DNA of 14,615 nucleotides from Prochlorococcus sp. AG-686-P16. Its GTDB lineage: Bacteria; Cyanobacteriota; Cyanobacteriia; PCC-6307; Cyanobiaceae. Shown in pieces: positions 1 through 8,043 of this stretch. A program made the position numbers and the translations under genes. The stretch covers positions 1 to 14,615 of the forward strand of contig QCVY01000018.1 of NCBI GenBank assembly GCA_003208695.1. The letters are read 5' to 3'. The notes below the pieces were generated by a model. It was not told where the DNA came from. It did not search any database and worked only from the letters and a program-made list of their open reading frames with translations. Every line of letters begins with the position of its first letter. Positions within the stretch are counted from its first letter, which is position 1.

Positions 1-2
1 TT

Positions 3-890
3 TTAGAAAATGAATTTGGAACACTTGGTTCCTCTCTCTTATCAAATGATATTCGAGAAGCTAGGCAGTTAGAAAGAGAAATTTTCAGATCATGGTGTAA
101 TTGGCTTTGCAGAAAAAGCTTTAGTTATCTAGATGAATCCTTTCGAAAAAATAAATTTATAGAATCTATTTACAAATTAGAAAAAATATTAAGTTTATCC
201 AAAACAGGATATATTGATTCATCAATATATGATTCAGAAAAATTAGAGCCAGGCACTGGTGACATAATTTTCATTCCCTATATGGAAAGAATGAACGCTT
301 CTTTAGGTTATTACAAGGGGTTCAATTTAAGAAATAATTATCCTTTTATTAATAGATGGCTAACCCTTTTTGAAAATTTGAGTGCATATAGAGGAACTCA
401 AGGTGATTTCCATACACATTGCCATGATCTACCTCCTCAAATGGGTGGTTGCTTTAAGGAGGTTAACGATCAACAAATTTCCTTTTCTAATCTAATAGAT
501 GTTGGAGAAGGACTAGGGAACTTGGAATTTAATCAAGATCTAGACTTGGATTATTACGCTAAATTCGCACTTAAAAGAGTCCTAAAACATAAAGACAATA
601 TTATTAATGTCAATCCTTATGAAAAAGACTTATTTGAGGAATCATTAAGGTCTGCTCTTACCTTTATGATTTCCTCTGAACTCAATGAATTTCAAAGCAA
701 AGCAGTTCAATCTATCAACTACTTAAAAAATAGAATTTCTGTGCCAAGAGATATGCCTTTAATTTCTGCAAGAATATTAAGACAATCTTTAAATAAAATT
801 GTGTCTAATAGAGTTAATTACAAAATTGATAAGATTCCAGAAAAGCACAGATATGATCAAGATCCTGCCAAATTTATATTGAATTTATGA
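3..890 (+). CDS. Glutathione S-transferase family protein, 3' part (5' end outside window)
   Basis: The frame is open from base 3 to the TGA at 888-890 and gives 295 visible residues; the start lies to the left of the window. The sequence resembles the all-helical C-terminal GST domain of cyanobacterial GSTs: an acidic residue followed by hydrophobics (GDIIFIPYMERM, around visible residues 85-96), then the stretch containing INRW and AYRGTQGDFHTH and the DLPPQMGGC motif. GSTs conjugate or reduce electrophiles with glutathione in the cytosol. The thioredoxin-like N-terminal half that binds glutathione is not in view, so its active-site residue cannot be judged. About 145 residues follow the GGC motif; this is longer than a canonical GST of about 200-220 residues and looks helical and lineage-specific. 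The gene converges on dnaA and their stop codons abut without a gap. Family assignment is from motif memory; the substrate is unknown. Confidence 0.75.
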   Translation, partial: LENEFGTLGSSLLSNDIREARQLEREIFRSWCNWLCRKSFSYLDESFRKNKFIESIYKLEKILSLSKTGYIDSSIYDSEKLEPGTGDIIFIPYMERMNASLGYYKGFNLRNNYPFINRWLTLFENLSAYRGTQGDFHTHCHDLPPQMGGCFKEVNDQQISFSNLIDVGEGLGNLEFNQDLDLDYYAKFALKRVLKHKDNIINVNPYEKDLFEESLRSALTFMISSELNEFQSKAVQSINYLKNRISVPRDMPLISARILRQSLNKIVSNRVNYKIDKIPEKHRYDQDPAKFILNL

Positions 891-2282
891 TTATAAATTT
901 TTTCTTGAATCGATTTGAAGTAAATCTTTTATTTTTTGAACTTGACTGGCAACATTTGGATCACTTGACAATTTTTTTTCCACTTGATCGATAGCATACA
1001 TAACTGTTGTATGGTCTTTACCTCCAAATTCATCTCCAATTTTAGGTAGGCTTAGATCAGTTCCTTGTCTCATGAGATACATGCCTATTTGCCTTGCCTG
1101 GCTAACTGGCTTTCTTCTACTTGAACTAACTAATTCTTCCGCTGAAACATCAAAGTAATCTGAGACTTTTTTAATTACCTGCTTAGGAGTCACAACTACA
1201 CCAACACTGTTTGGATCAAGCATTGGAGCAATTGATTGAACTGTCATAGGTAACCCAGTTATTGAAGCAAAAGCCACTGCCCTAGTAAAGGCTCCCTCTA
1301 ATTCTCGAATATTTGAGGAAAATCTTCCTGCAATAAATTGAATCAAATCTCTAGGGAGATTCATTCTTTCTTGTTCAGCTTTTTTCTGCAAAATCGCCAT
1401 TCTTGTTTCTATATCAGGAGGTTGAATATCTGCTATTAACCCCATTGAAAATCTAGAGATTAGCCTTTCTTGTAGTTTAGGTATTTGACTAGGAGGCCTA
1501 TCACTTGCAATAACGATTTGTTTGCCCGCTTCATATAAAGCATTGAAAGTATTAAAAAATTCTTCTTGTGTATATTCCTTGCCCTCTAAAAATTGAATAT
1601 CGTCAATTAATAAAAGATCTACCGATCTATATTTATTTTTAAAAGCATGCATTCCATCTTTTCTAATAGATTGAATTAAATCACTGCTGAAAGTTTCAGT
1701 TGAGACATATAAAACTTTCGCTTCTGGATCAATTTCTACTCGATAATGACCAACAGCTTGCATCAAGTGAGTCTTTCCGAGGCCAACACCACCACAAATA
1801 AATAAAGGATTAAATTCTCTTCCTGGAGATTCTGCCACTGCTAAAGCTGCGGCATGAGCCATTCGACTATTAGGACCTACAACAAATCTTTTAAAAACAT
1901 AACGTGTATTTAAAGAATGAGATTTTTTTGATCTACTAATTAAATTATTACCTTGACTTGTTGAAAATGATTTTGACTTAGAGTTAATATTTTGAAGGTT
2001 AACAGAATCAGCAGAATTTGAATTGTTATTAATATTAGTTTCAGACTTGAAAACTACTTTTACATTATGTCCACAAATTTCTTCTGCGGCTTTTTCAATA
2101 GTTTCACTATAATTTTTTCTTAGCCAATCACTTGTAAAGTTATTTGGAGTAATCAAAGTTAACAAGCCGTTTTCAAAACAATTAAATTTAGCTGGCCTTA
2201 TCCAAGTTTCGAAAGAAGGCTTGCTTAAATTCTTTTGAAGTAATAGTTGAACTTCTGCCCAAATAGGATTGGCTGCTTGCAC
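891..2282 (-). CDS. dnaA: Chromosomal replication initiator protein DnaA
   Basis: The 463-residue AAA+ initiator binds DnaA boxes and opens the replication origin. Domain I is at about 1-75, followed by a low-complexity Asn/Ser-rich linker at about 82-122, the AAA+ domain III at about 127-350, and the DNA-binding domain IV at about 360-463. Visible motifs are Walker A GGVGLGKT (164-171), Walker B LLLIDDIQF (223-231), sensor 1 around IVIASDRPP (256-264), the arginine-finger segment ERLISRF (272-278), sensor 2 NIRELEG (324-330) and the DnaA signature GGKDHTTVMYA (420-430). All are intact, and the length is usual for cyanobacteria. The start is GTG at 2282-2280; there is no clear Shine-Dalgarno, but the N-terminus MQAANPIWAEVQ fits domain I. 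It stands alone between a GST gene and glycosyltransferases, without dnaN, as known for Prochlorococcus. Confidence 0.98.
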   Translation of the reverse strand: MQAANPIWAEVQLLLQKNLSKPSFETWIRPAKFNCFENGLLTLITPNNFTSDWLRKNYSETIEKAAEEICGHNVKVVFKSETNINNNSNSADSVNLQNINSKSKSFSTSQGNNLISRSKKSHSLNTRYVFKRFVVGPNSRMAHAAALAVAESPGREFNPLFICGGVGLGKTHLMQAVGHYRVEIDPEAKVLYVSTETFSSDLIQSIRKDGMHAFKNKYRSVDLLLIDDIQFLEGKEYTQEEFFNTFNALYEAGKQIVIASDRPPSQIPKLQERLISRFSMGLIADIQPPDIETRMAILQKKAEQERMNLPRDLIQFIAGRFSSNIRELEGAFTRAVAFASITGLPMTVQSIAPMLDPNSVGVVVTPKQVIKKVSDYFDVSAEELVSSSRRKPVSQARQIGMYLMRQGTDLSLPKIGDEFGGKDHTTVMYAIDQVEKKLSSDPNVASQVQKIKDLLQIDSRKNL

Positions 2283-2450
2283 TAAATTTATTCAATAGAT
2301 ATTTAATCTAATGGGAATTTATTAATTGGTCATTCTCAAATCATAAGATCATGATAAATTTAAAATTTATTAACAATGCAGATTATAAATTTTAAAAAGT
2401 GAACTCTATTAATTGACTAAACCTTATAATAATTACAACATGTTTATGTT
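2283..2450. promoter_or_regulatory. Divergent dnaA / glycosyltransferase intergenic region with candidate -10 elements
   Basis: This 168-base AT-rich spacer is the longest in the window and must hold promoters for both divergent genes. A perfect TATAAT lies on the minus strand at 2387-2382 (ATTATA on the plus strand), about 100 bases upstream of the dnaA GTG. Another perfect TATAAT lies on the plus strand at 2425-2430, 20 bases before the TTG start at 2451. Neither has a convincing -35 hexamer at 16-18 bases, which is common in this genus, and TATAAT arises easily by chance at this base composition. I found no good DnaA box (TTWTNCACA); the nearest, TTATTAACA at 2368-2376, has two mismatches. 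Autoregulation by DnaA is therefore not supported by the sequence. Confidence 0.35.
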
Positions 2451-3086
2451 TTGTTGGATAAAGCACTACTCATAGTGATGGCTAAGTGGCATGCTTATGG
2501 TCGTTGTAAAAATAGATTATCAAAAGATATAGGGAAAATCAGTTCTGCCAAAGTACAGAGAAAAATGACAGGTCATACTGTTTCAGTTGCTAAATTTCTG
2601 GAGAAAAAAGGTTTGATTGATATTTCCTTAGCCATATCTGGACTAGGATTCAAAAATAGTAAAAGGTGGAGTAATGAATTAGGAATTAAAAACTTTAATT
2701 TACAAGGTAGAGGATGTTTAGGAGAAAAGATGAGAAGGCAAATTCTCATAAATAAAAAAATTAGTTTAAAAAAAACAAAAAATATTATTCTTATAGGGAC
2801 TGATCTTCCAGATTTTTGTCATATGGATTTATTAAATACTCTTTCAAAACTAAAAAATAATGATCTGATTTTAGGCCCCTCAAATGACGGAGGATATTGG
2901 CTTATTGCTTTTTCTGAAAGATTATTATCCACTGATTTATATTTACCCTTTATAAAAATAAAATGGGGTAGAGAAGATGTCCTTGAACAAACTATTAAAA
3001 ACTTTTCTTCAATGGACTTAAAATATGACTTCCTTCATAGAAAAATAGATATTGATACAATATTAGATATCGAAAAAAGGGAATAA
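2451..3086 (+). CDS. TIGR04282-family glycosyltransferase (DUF2064; arsenosugar-associated family)
   Basis: A 211-residue protein with a nucleotidyl/glycosyltransferase GT-A-like fold. Recognisable family segments are the first strand LLIVMAK (6-12) followed by the basic YGRCKNRL (16-23), IGTDLPDF (115-122), GPSNDGGYWLIA (142-153), IKWGREDVLEQT (170-181) and DIDT (200-203). The family's usual PGRxKTRL box is altered to YGRCKNRL. The only in-frame starts before the first strand are TTG at 2451 or 2454, because a TAA lies at 2430-2432; the first ATG (2478) would cut off the conserved strand. The TIGR04283-type glycosyltransferase follows five bases later, the usual pairing of these families. 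Database naming ties the pair to arsenosugar biosynthesis by co-occurrence; no ars gene is in the window, so the product here is inferred. Confidence 0.8.
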   Translation: MLDKALLIVMAKWHAYGRCKNRLSKDIGKISSAKVQRKMTGHTVSVAKFLEKKGLIDISLAISGLGFKNSKRWSNELGIKNFNLQGRGCLGEKMRRQILINKKISLKKTKNIILIGTDLPDFCHMDLLNTLSKLKNNDLILGPSNDGGYWLIAFSERLLSTDLYLPFIKIKWGREDVLEQTIKNFSSMDLKYDFLHRKIDIDTILDIEKRE

Positions 3087-3091
3087 TTAAG

Positions 3092-3775
3092 TTGCCGAAA
3101 ATCTCAATTATTATTCCAACGCATAACGAATCTCAACACTTACCATTGCTTTTCTCGGATTTATCAATTTCTAATGATGAAGCTGAAGTTATAATTGTAG
3201 ATTGCAATAGTAAGGATAAAACTAAAGAAATAGGAAAGTTGTACGGATCAAAGATATATAAATCAAAAAAAAAGAACAGAGGGTTGCAATTAAATATTGG
3301 AGCAAAAAAGGCTACAGGAAAATGGTTTATTTTCATACATGCCGATTCTAGGATTAGACAAGGTTGGTTAAAAAAAGTGAAGTCAGTTATTAGATATGAT
3401 GAAAATTCTGTTTATTTTTTTAAATTCAAGATTAACAATAAAAGAATTATTTACAGATTTCTTGAAATACTTGTAAATCTAAGAAGCTACATCTTCAAAG
3501 ATCCTTATGGGGATCAAGGACTCTTAATTCACAGGGAAGCATATTTTAAAAATAATGGTTATCGAAAAATACCTTTGATGGAAGATTTAGATTTTATAAA
3601 AAGATTAAAGAATAAGGTATCTTTAAAAATGTTAACTATTCCAATTTATACAAGTAGTAGGAAGTGGGAAAAAACTAATATTATTTTTCAAGCATTCAAG
3701 AATTTGAGTTATAGGAAAAGATGGTTAAGAGGGGAGTCAATAAAATCTTTACATAATGATTATTATAAAAGTTAA
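3092..3775 (+). CDS. TIGR04283-family glycosyltransferase (GT2-like; arsenosugar-associated family)
   Basis: A 227-residue GT-A glycosyltransferase that probably transfers a sugar from a nucleotide-activated donor. Visible features are SIIIPTHNE (5-13), IVDCNSKDKT (35-44), a conserved Arg at 63 followed by GLQLNIGA, HADS (83-86) at the metal-binding DxD position, PYGDQGLLI (138-146) and MEDLDF (163-168) as the probable catalytic acidic motif. No membrane segment or signal peptide is apparent, so it is probably cytosolic. The start is TTG at 3092, five bases after the upstream stop; no ATG is available before the first strand. It is almost certainly co-transcribed with the TIGR04282-type gene. 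Its stop is one base from the stop of the convergent GNAT gene. A general cell-surface glycan role is an alternative to arsenosugar synthesis. Confidence 0.82.
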   Translation: MPKISIIIPTHNESQHLPLLFSDLSISNDEAEVIIVDCNSKDKTKEIGKLYGSKIYKSKKKNRGLQLNIGAKKATGKWFIFIHADSRIRQGWLKKVKSVIRYDENSVYFFKFKINNKRIIYRFLEILVNLRSYIFKDPYGDQGLLIHREAYFKNNGYRKIPLMEDLDFIKRLKNKVSLKMLTIPIYTSSRKWEKTNIIFQAFKNLSYRKRWLRGESIKSLHNDYYKS

Positions 3776-3776
3776 A

Positions 3777-4307
3777 TTAATTTGCATACCAAAAAGCACA
3801 TTTTGAACCTTTTGGTTCTAAAACCCAACCCTGCCTTTTATAAAATGAAACAACATCGGCATCAGCGAATAAAGTAACCTTTGAAATTCCGATTTTTTTT
3901 AATTCTTGCAATATATATTTCATCAATTCTTTGCCTAAACCAAGTCCTTGATAAACAGGATTGACAGCGACATCCCATATAGTGGCCTCAATAATTCCGT
4001 CCCCAGTACATCTAGCAAAACCAACAAGCCTAGGGAATTTTTCATCATGACGCCATACCCCAACTACTAAAATACTAAATTCTAAAGCTCTTTTAACTCT
4101 CCTTATTGGCCTCCTACTCCATCCTACAGTCTGCAAAAGTTGATCTAACTCAATAAGATCAAAATCCTTGACCTTACTACAAACAAAAATCTCTTTTTTC
4201 TCTTGATGGCTGAATTCATAAGAATTTAAACCATAATATTTAATCAGCTCATCTTGAGAAAGAGTACTTGTTTTCTTAATTGATGACCCTTTGTTCCTAA
4301 AAATCAT
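3777..4307 (-). CDS. GNAT-family N-acetyltransferase (plastid/cyanobacterial type)
   Basis: A 176-residue protein using acetyl-CoA to acetylate an amine. The GNAT core is at about 70-175: strand LVGFARCTGDG (95-104), IWDVAVNPVYQGLGLGKELM (110-129) with the acetyl-CoA pyrophosphate loop QGLGLGK, and ADADVVSFYKRQGW (148-161), which is the usual motif B region. The preceding segment LLQTVGWSRRP (57-67) is typical of the cyanobacterial and chloroplast group that includes plant SNAT/NSI-like acetyltransferases (Ycf52 relatives). That likeness is recalled, not computed. Its ATG (4307-4305) overlaps the ABC-transporter TAA by one base (TAATG), pointing to translational coupling. The substrate could be a protein N-terminus, lysine or small amine and cannot be read from the sequence. 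Confidence 0.88.
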   Translation of the reverse strand: MIFRNKGSSIKKTSTLSQDELIKYYGLNSYEFSHQEKKEIFVCSKVKDFDLIELDQLLQTVGWSRRPIRRVKRALEFSILVVGVWRHDEKFPRLVGFARCTGDGIIEATIWDVAVNPVYQGLGLGKELMKYILQELKKIGISKVTLFADADVVSFYKRQGWVLEPKGSKCAFWYAN

Positions 4308-6103
4308 TAAAAGCTAGCAAATCCTTTTTCTTGAAGCTCGGAAAGTTGGAAATATAATCCTTTTTTGAGTCTAAGCTCTCTATGATTTCCTTCTTCAATT
4401 AAAGCTCCCTCTTTTAAGACTAATATCTTATCAGATTTCTCAATAGTAGCTAATCTATGCGCAATCACTAATGCCGTTCTTTTATTCAATATCCTTTCAA
4501 GATCTTTTTGCAAGGTCGCTTCTGTAGATGGATCCATAAATGCAGTAGCTTCATCCATTATCAAGATGATTGGATTTCTTATGGCTACCCTAGCTACTGA
4601 AAGAAGTTGTCTTTCTCCGGATGAAAGATTACCTCCTCTCTCTCTAAGATAAGTATTCAAACCATCAGGCAACTTTTTCAATAAAGTATCTAAGCCAAGC
4701 TCTCTACAAATATTTTCTAAGTCTTGTTTATTAATGTCGGTACTTAATTTTAAGTTTTCTGCAACATCACCACTGAAAATAAAAGTATCTTGTAGCACGA
4801 CACCAAGCATATTTCTAAGTCTTGCTATTGGTATATCTTTAATATCTACATCATCTATCAAAATCTGGCCTTCTTGAGGCTCATATAGTCTACATAACAA
4901 CCTTATTATGGTTGTTTTACCAGAACCAGTTGGGCCAACAAAAGCTACATGTTCCCCTGGATTAACTAAAAACGATAAATTTTTTATTACATGTTCACCC
5001 TCGTTATAGAAAAAGTTGACATTCCGAAATTCAATTTTCCCTTTAAAGTTATAATCCTTACTTAAAATTCCTCCTGAAAGTTGTTGAGTAGAAATAGAGT
5101 CTTTAATCTCAATTTCTTCATCTAGCAATTCATTAATTCTCTCTACAGCAGTAAGTCCTCCTTGAATCTGTGTAAATCTCTCTGCCAGCTGTCTTAAAGG
5201 TTCAAATAGTCTTTGGGAGTAAAGAATAAAAGTTGTTAATGTTCCTAAACCAATATTACCCGAAGTTACTAGATACCCTCCCACCGCCAATACTAATGAT
5301 ACTGCTGCTAGGGATATCCATTCTATAAAAGCAGATATACTACTATCATAAAAAATGGTCCCATTAACTGCTTTCTGGTATGCAATACCGGTATTAGAAA
5401 ATTTCCTACTATTGAATAACTCTCTCCTAAACATTTGAACTACTTCTAAACCTTGAAGATTCTCTTGAAAGTCAGAGTTAAGTTGAGACAATTCCTCTCT
5501 TACTTGATAATTTGCTTTTCTATATCGTTTTTGAAGCCAAATAATAAAATATGAAACGGGAATTTGAGTTAAAAGAAGTAAAGTTGCCAGCCCTTTATCT
5601 ATAGAAAGCATGGTTAATGAAATGACTATAAGACTAACAAAATCAGCAATGACTCCAACTGCTCCACTGCCAAAAACCTCAGCCAAGGCATCCACATCAT
5701 TGGTAAGTCTTGTTAGTAATTTACCGACAGGCATTTTATCGTGATACTTAAGAGAAAGAGAAATAGAATGTTCGAAAAGTTCTCTTCTAATCCTTGCTGT
5801 TAATCTTTGTCCAACCGATTGAATATTATATGATTGATATCCTTGCAAAACTAATCTAAAAAGAACAGTTATAAACAAAGTGATAATAATTATATTTATA
5901 GATTGCCCAAAGAAGGTTTTACTTAACCATACATCTGTGCTCTCATTTTTTAAGATTGTTATCGCTTGACCAACTAATAATGGTTGAATAGCCCCTGCAA
6001 AAGAAACAGGTAATAAGACAATTAAAATAAGATAAATAGTTCTTTTATCTTTAGTTAAATATCTACCTAATTTTTTGATTCTATCAAAATCATTCAAAAA
6101 CAT
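4307..6103 (-). CDS. ABC transporter half-exporter, membrane domain fused to ATPase (MdlB/MsbA-like)
   Basis: A 598-residue type IV (exporter-fold) half transporter that would work as a dimer in a membrane. The transmembrane domain (about 20-315) has hydrophobic segments near 24-50, 69-86, 148-166, 171-190 and 259-280. The nucleotide-binding domain (about 355-590) has Walker A GPTGSGKT (390-397), Q-loop Gln438, signature LSSGERQ (493-499), Walker B with catalytic Glu518 (LIMDEA) and H-loop His549. The D-loop reads FMDPSTE instead of the common SALD, as in some heterodimeric multidrug exporters, but all catalytic residues are present. It begins four bases after hisG and overlaps the GNAT gene by one base, so the three form one transcription unit. 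The substrate (lipid, drug or peptide) is not evident. Confidence 0.93.
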   Translation of the reverse strand: MFLNDFDRIKKLGRYLTKDKRTIYLILIVLLPVSFAGAIQPLLVGQAITILKNESTDVWLSKTFFGQSINIIIITLFITVLFRLVLQGYQSYNIQSVGQRLTARIRRELFEHSISLSLKYHDKMPVGKLLTRLTNDVDALAEVFGSGAVGVIADFVSLIVISLTMLSIDKGLATLLLLTQIPVSYFIIWLQKRYRKANYQVREELSQLNSDFQENLQGLEVVQMFRRELFNSRKFSNTGIAYQKAVNGTIFYDSSISAFIEWISLAAVSLVLAVGGYLVTSGNIGLGTLTTFILYSQRLFEPLRQLAERFTQIQGGLTAVERINELLDEEIEIKDSISTQQLSGGILSKDYNFKGKIEFRNVNFFYNEGEHVIKNLSFLVNPGEHVAFVGPTGSGKTTIIRLLCRLYEPQEGQILIDDVDIKDIPIARLRNMLGVVLQDTFIFSGDVAENLKLSTDINKQDLENICRELGLDTLLKKLPDGLNTYLRERGGNLSSGERQLLSVARVAIRNPIILIMDEATAFMDPSTEATLQKDLERILNKRTALVIAHRLATIEKSDKILVLKEGALIEEGNHRELRLKKGLYFQLSELQEKGFASF

Positions 6104-6107
6104 TACT

Positions 6108-6755
6108 TTAAATATTAAATATATCTTTAGAAGATTCTATTGATAAAATTACATCCCGGAGAGGATTGCTATCTAATCTAAGAGAGAGAGGATTAGCTAT
6201 TAACCTTGCAGTTGAGTAAAAAAGATCGTCAATTTTACTTAAACCGTTTTCTTTAAGAGTCTTACCTGTTGCTACCAAATCTACTATAGCTTCTGCCATT
6301 CCAGTAATAGGGCCAAGCTCTACTGAACCCGTTAAATGAACAATCTCAACTGGTATATTTAAATCATCAAAATAGGCTCTTGCAGTTTTTGTGAATTTAC
6401 TTGCCACTTTACAATTAGCGGGGAGGTCCGTAGGTTTTGAATAATTACTATTGTTTTTTACAGCAAGTGACATGTGACATCCACCAAACTCTAAATCAAG
6501 CAACTTAGCAACTTTCAATTCAGATTCCTGTAATACGTCATATCCTACAATTCCTAAATCTGCTTGTCCGTAACTTACATAAACTGGGACATCTCCATTT
6601 CGTACCAGTAAGACTTTGGCTCGTTTACATTTCGATTCAATAGTTAATGATCTATTATTCTCTAGCAGTGCATCAGAAAAGTTCAATCCTGCTTTTTTAA
6701 AAATTGAAATTGAATCTTCTAACAGAGCTCCTTTAGGTAAAGCTATAGTAATCAT
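6108..6755 (-). CDS. hisG: ATP phosphoribosyltransferase catalytic subunit, short form (HisG-S)
   Basis: HisG catalyses the first step of histidine biosynthesis: ATP plus PRPP give phosphoribosyl-ATP and pyrophosphate. At 215 residues it is the short form, which lacks the C-terminal ACT-like regulatory domain and needs HisZ as regulatory partner; hisZ is not in this window. Diagnostic stretches are the N-terminal IALPKGAL (4-11), YGQADLGIVG (62-71), SKFTKTARAYF (119-129) and the PRPP-binding segment ELGPITGMAEAIVDLVATG (146-164), followed by KTLKENGL. The start is ATG at 6755-6753. It is first in a unit with the ABC exporter and GNAT gene, and diverges from gloB across only 44 bases that must hold both promoters; I see no clear consensus there. 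Confidence 0.97.
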   Translation of the reverse strand: MITIALPKGALLEDSISIFKKAGLNFSDALLENNRSLTIESKCKRAKVLLVRNGDVPVYVSYGQADLGIVGYDVLQESELKVAKLLDLEFGGCHMSLAVKNNSNYSKPTDLPANCKVASKFTKTARAYFDDLNIPVEIVHLTGSVELGPITGMAEAIVDLVATGKTLKENGLSKIDDLFYSTARLIANPLSLRLDSNPLRDVILSIESSKDIFNI

Positions 6756-6799
6756 AGATCAATTAATTTTCAAACAAGTTTTTTAATTCTAAGTTAATA

Positions 6800-7540
6800 A
6801 TGGAATTTAATAAAGAGCAAAAAATAATTGGTATAAGAGCTCTAAGTGATAATGTAATTTGGCTATGGAAAAAAAACAAATCAGCAGTAGTTATTGATCC
6901 GGCTCTTTCTCAACCTGTAATAGAATACCTAAAAACCAATAATCTTAATTTAAAGGCTATATTACAAACTCATCATCACTCAGATCATATTGGAGGAACT
7001 AAAGAGCTCATAAAAGAATGGCCAAAGGTTAAGGTTATAGCTTCCATAAATGAAAAAGATAGAATCCCTTTTCAGAATTCATCCGTTAAGGATGGAGACA
7101 TATTAGAGTTATTAGATGAAGAAGTTAAAGTAATAGAAGTAATAGGACACACAAGATCTCATATAGCTTTCTACATAAATGACAACGTTCCTATTCTTTT
7201 TGTTGGTGATACTTTATTTTCAGCTGGATGTGGAAGAATCTTTGAAGGTACTTATAAACAAATGTATAATTCTCTTAAAAGAATTAAGTCATTACCCAAA
7301 AATACACTTATTTACTGTGCTCATGAATATACGAAGTCAAATCTTTTATGGGCATTAGATCTTGAACCAGAGAATCAAAATATTAAAAATAAACTTATTG
7401 AAGTTGAAAAAAAAATTGCTTTAAAAGAACTTACAATTCCATGCCTTCTTGAAGAAGAGTTGAAAATTAATCTGTTTTTAAGAGCAGATAATTTAAAAGT
7501 ATTTTCCTTTTTAAGAGCAAATAAAGATTTATGGGTTTAA
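6800..7540 (+). CDS. gloB: Hydroxyacylglutathione hydrolase (glyoxalase II)
   Basis: A 246-residue metallo-beta-lactamase-fold enzyme that hydrolyses S-D-lactoylglutathione to D-lactate and glutathione, the second step of methylglyoxal detoxification. The binuclear metal site is complete: HxHxDH in THHHSDHIGG (His58, His60, Asp62, His63), His117 in GHTRSH, Asp137 in VGDTLF and His175 in CAHEYT. The stretch GCGRIFEG (143-150) is characteristic of glyoxalase II rather than general MBL proteins. The C-terminal helical part (about 180-246) that contacts glutathione is present, and the length matches bacterial GloB. It starts at ATG 6800. ridA follows after a 24-base gap, so the two may be co-transcribed; both deal with reactive metabolites. 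Confidence 0.93.
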   Translation: MEFNKEQKIIGIRALSDNVIWLWKKNKSAVVIDPALSQPVIEYLKTNNLNLKAILQTHHHSDHIGGTKELIKEWPKVKVIASINEKDRIPFQNSSVKDGDILELLDEEVKVIEVIGHTRSHIAFYINDNVPILFVGDTLFSAGCGRIFEGTYKQMYNSLKRIKSLPKNTLIYCAHEYTKSNLLWALDLEPENQNIKNKLIEVEKKIALKELTIPCLLEEELKINLFLRADNLKVFSFLRANKDLWV

Positions 7541-7564
7541 ATTTATATAAAGATCCCTAATCAA

Positions 7565-7957
7565 ATGTCCTCAACAAAAGTAATTAAAACTTCTAATGCA
7601 CCAGACCCTGTTGGTCCTTATAACCAAGCAATCAAAGCAGGAAATTTTATTTATTGTTCGGGTCAAATTGCCATTGATCCAGTTTCAAATCAAATAAATT
7701 GCCTAGGTAATATTGAGAAAGAAACTACTCAAGTTTTAAAAAATCTTTTAGCTGTTCTTAATGCCGGAGGTGCAAGAGCAGAAGATGTAATAAAAACGAC
7801 TATTTATTTAACTGATTTAAAAAATTTTAAAACTGTTAATGATATATACAGTGATTTTTTTAAGGTAGAGAATCCACCTGCAAGAGCATGTGTAGAAGTT
7901 TCTTCTTTGCCAAAAGGTGTTTTAATTGAAATAGATTGCGTCGCTTTTATAGATTAA
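7565..7957 (+). CDS. ridA: RidA family enamine/imine deaminase
   Basis: A 130-residue YjgF/YER057c/UK114 protein. RidA proteins hydrolyse reactive enamine/imine intermediates, such as 2-aminoacrylate from PLP enzymes, to keto acids and ammonia, protecting other PLP enzymes. Conserved features are DPVGPYNQA (14-22), CSGQIAIDP (31-39), the central LNAGGARAEDVIKTTIYLTD (65-84) and PPARACVEVSSLPKG (104-118), with Arg107 matching the substrate-carboxylate-binding arginine and Glu122 in the usual IEI strand. It normally forms a cytosolic homotrimer. It lies 24 bases downstream of gloB on the same strand. I found no strong Shine-Dalgarno, but the ATG at 7565 matches the family N-terminus. Confidence 0.94.
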   Translation: MSSTKVIKTSNAPDPVGPYNQAIKAGNFIYCSGQIAIDPVSNQINCLGNIEKETTQVLKNLLAVLNAGGARAEDVIKTTIYLTDLKNFKTVNDIYSDFFKVENPPARACVEVSSLPKGVLIEIDCVAFID

Positions 7958-8043
7958 TTTATTAATTATTTAGAAATTTGAAATAAGAACCAAATGTGCG
8001 CCATATTTGTATAGATTATTAATTAACAGAACTTCTTTGATCT

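Noticed and set aside
2451..2459. TTGTTGGATAA as a DnaA box in reverse orientation.
   Set aside because: It differs from the consensus in two of the three most conserved positions and overlaps the start codons of the glycosyltransferase gene.
7992..8010. Imperfect inverted repeat CAAAT...ATTTG upstream of the DUF3136-like gene as an operator.
   Set aside because: Only five paired bases in an AT-rich region, with no known regulator motif; likely chance.
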